Origin: Photobacterium obscurum
GTDB lineage: Bacteria; Pseudomonadota; Gammaproteobacteria; Enterobacterales; Vibrionaceae
NCBI RefSeq assembly: GCF_026191635.1
Contig: NZ_JAKRRW010000026.1
Coordinates: forward strand, 1-64,000
Direction: 5' to 3'
DNA length: 64,000 bases
The position numbers and the translations under genes are program-made. Under the pieces are notes generated by a model. It did no database searches and had not been told where the DNA came from. It saw only the letters and a program-made list of their open reading frames with translations. This document shows positions 63,205 through 64,000 of this stretch, piece after piece (positions within the stretch are counted from its first letter, which is position 1; the number at the start of each line of letters is the position of its first letter).

Positions 63205-64000
63205 ATGGCTATTGCCATTGCCTTGATCTTGATTGTTGTTGCCTCTATTGCCTTCCACTTCTACAGCCCGTGGTGGCTGACCCCAGCTGCCTCCAACTGG
63301 GGTGAAATTGATGATGCTTTTACCCTCACCATTATCATTACCGGTGCTTTTTTTATTGTCATCAACCTGCTGATAGCCTGGATGGTGATCCGCTACCGCC
63401 ACAAGCCGGGACGAAAATCGACCTACCAGCCTGACAATAAAAAACTCGAAGGCTGGCTGATCGGCCTCACGTCTATCGGCATTATCGGCCTGCTGGCACC
63501 GGGCCTGGTTGTATACGGAAAGTTCGTCAGTGTCCCCGATGAAGCGCAGGTGTTTGAGGTGGTGGGCGAGCAATGGAAATGGAGCTTTCGTTTTCCCGGC
63601 AAAGACAACCAGTTGGGTCAAACCGATATCCGGTTTATTTCCACGACCAACCCACTCGGGCTAGACCCCGATGATCCGGCCTCGGCCGATGACAGGATCA
63701 TCCTCAGCCCTGAGCTTCACCTGCCGTTATTTACTTCGCTCAAGGTCCTGCTCAGGTCAAAGGATGTGCTGCATGATTTCAATGTCCCGCAGTTTCGCGC
63801 CAAAATGGACCTCGTGCCTGGCACCGTCAGTTATTTCTGGTTTACCCCCACCAGGCGCGGCACTTTTGACATTTTGTGCGCCGAACTGTGCGGGGTCGGC
63901 CACTTCAACATGCGCGGGCGGGTCGTGGTAGAAGATGACGCCACCTTCGGCCTGTGGCTGGCATCCCAGCCCATCTTTGCCGACACCCAACAGCCAAAGA
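63205..64000 (+). CDS. coxB: Cytochrome c oxidase subunit II (cut by window end)
   Basis: Open from the ATG at 63205 to the window edge (265 codons). Two N-terminal membrane helices flank 'WGEIDDAFTLTIIITGAFFIVINLLIAWMVIRYRH' in part. The periplasmic cupredoxin domain has 'VVGEQWKWSFRFPGKDN', the His of 'DVLHDFNVPQFRAKMDLVPG' and the CuA motif 'CAELCGVGHFNM' (Cys225, Cys229, His233, Met236), so it accepts electrons from cytochrome c. Probably the first gene of a heme-copper oxidase operon. Whether a fused cytochrome c domain follows (caa3 type) is outside the window. Confidence 0.9.
   Translation, partial: MAIAIALILIVVASIAFHFYSPWWLTPAASNWGEIDDAFTLTIIITGAFFIVINLLIAWMVIRYRHKPGRKSTYQPDNKKLEGWLIGLTSIGIIGLLAPGLVVYGKFVSVPDEAQVFEVVGEQWKWSFRFPGKDNQLGQTDIRFISTTNPLGLDPDDPASADDRIILSPELHLPLFTSLKVLLRSKDVLHDFNVPQFRAKMDLVPGTVSYFWFTPTRRGTFDILCAELCGVGHFNMRGRVVVEDDATFGLWLASQPIFADTQQPK

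Noticed and set aside
63166..63621. 151-codon minus-strand frame
   Set aside because: Antisense to the coxB gene, whose CuA motif and membrane helices are unmistakable.

Overview
The window is a chromosomal segment from a gamma-proteobacterium. Vibrionaceae (a Photobacterium- or Vibrio-like marine bacterium) is my best inference. It rests on the gene families present (YeeN, ScrY/ScrR, PtsG IIBC, AgaVWEF, KdgM, YgjV, YedI), the Leu-CTA-rich codon use of ptsG, and T-rich intrinsic terminators. I saw no rRNA, tRNA, CRISPR array or intact insertion sequence.

Layout. (1) 1-7.5 kb, all on the minus strand: the N-terminal part of a giant DUF4347/Ig-repeat surface protein, a phage-tail-collar-like protein, and three candidate modifying enzymes (a formyltransferase, a class I methyltransferase and an Asp/Asn beta-hydroxylase-like oxygenase). 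(2) 7.8-23.3 kb, mixed genes: yeeN, an orphan sucrose porin/repressor pair with recognisable operators, sdaA, a PAS-LuxR regulator, a 1.7 kb almost gene-free stretch in front of ptsG, a PAS-GGDEF-EAL protein, a DUF4336 protein and an unknown two-gene unit. (3) 23.4-34.6 kb and 45.5-58.3 kb: two halves of a glycosaminoglycan (chondroitin/dermatan-type) utilisation locus. (4) 34.8-42.0 kb: a tightly overlapping nine-gene V/A-type ATPase operon, visibly GC-richer than its neighbours, followed by a phasin, a 28-residue basic peptide, a lipoprotein and ygjV. This block separates the two halves of the glycan locus. (5) 58.6-64 kb: a degenerate secreted protease-like protein, an HD hydrolase, purU, a small exported protein, yedI, and the start of a cytochrome c oxidase subunit II gene cut by the window edge.

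How the glycan genes fit together. A lipoprotein PL8 lyase would cut the polymer into unsaturated oligosaccharides and a KdgM-type porin would admit them. Two exported sulfatases, activated by the radical-SAM maturase, would desulfate them. The only transporter encoded here is the AgaVWEF mannose-family PTS. The glycosidase candidates (GH105-like and DUF2264) have no signal peptide, so import of a phosphorylated disaccharide followed by cytosolic cleavage is the simplest reading. KduI, KduD, KdgK and Eda would take the unsaturated uronic acid to pyruvate and glyceraldehyde-3-phosphate. AgaA, AgaS and AgaY/AgaZ would take GalNAc-6-phosphate to triose phosphates, with a tagatose-6-phosphate kinase supplied from elsewhere. 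A CTTTCG/CGAAAG motif recurs in the three promoter regions of both halves and probably marks operators of the DeoR-family regulator AgaR.
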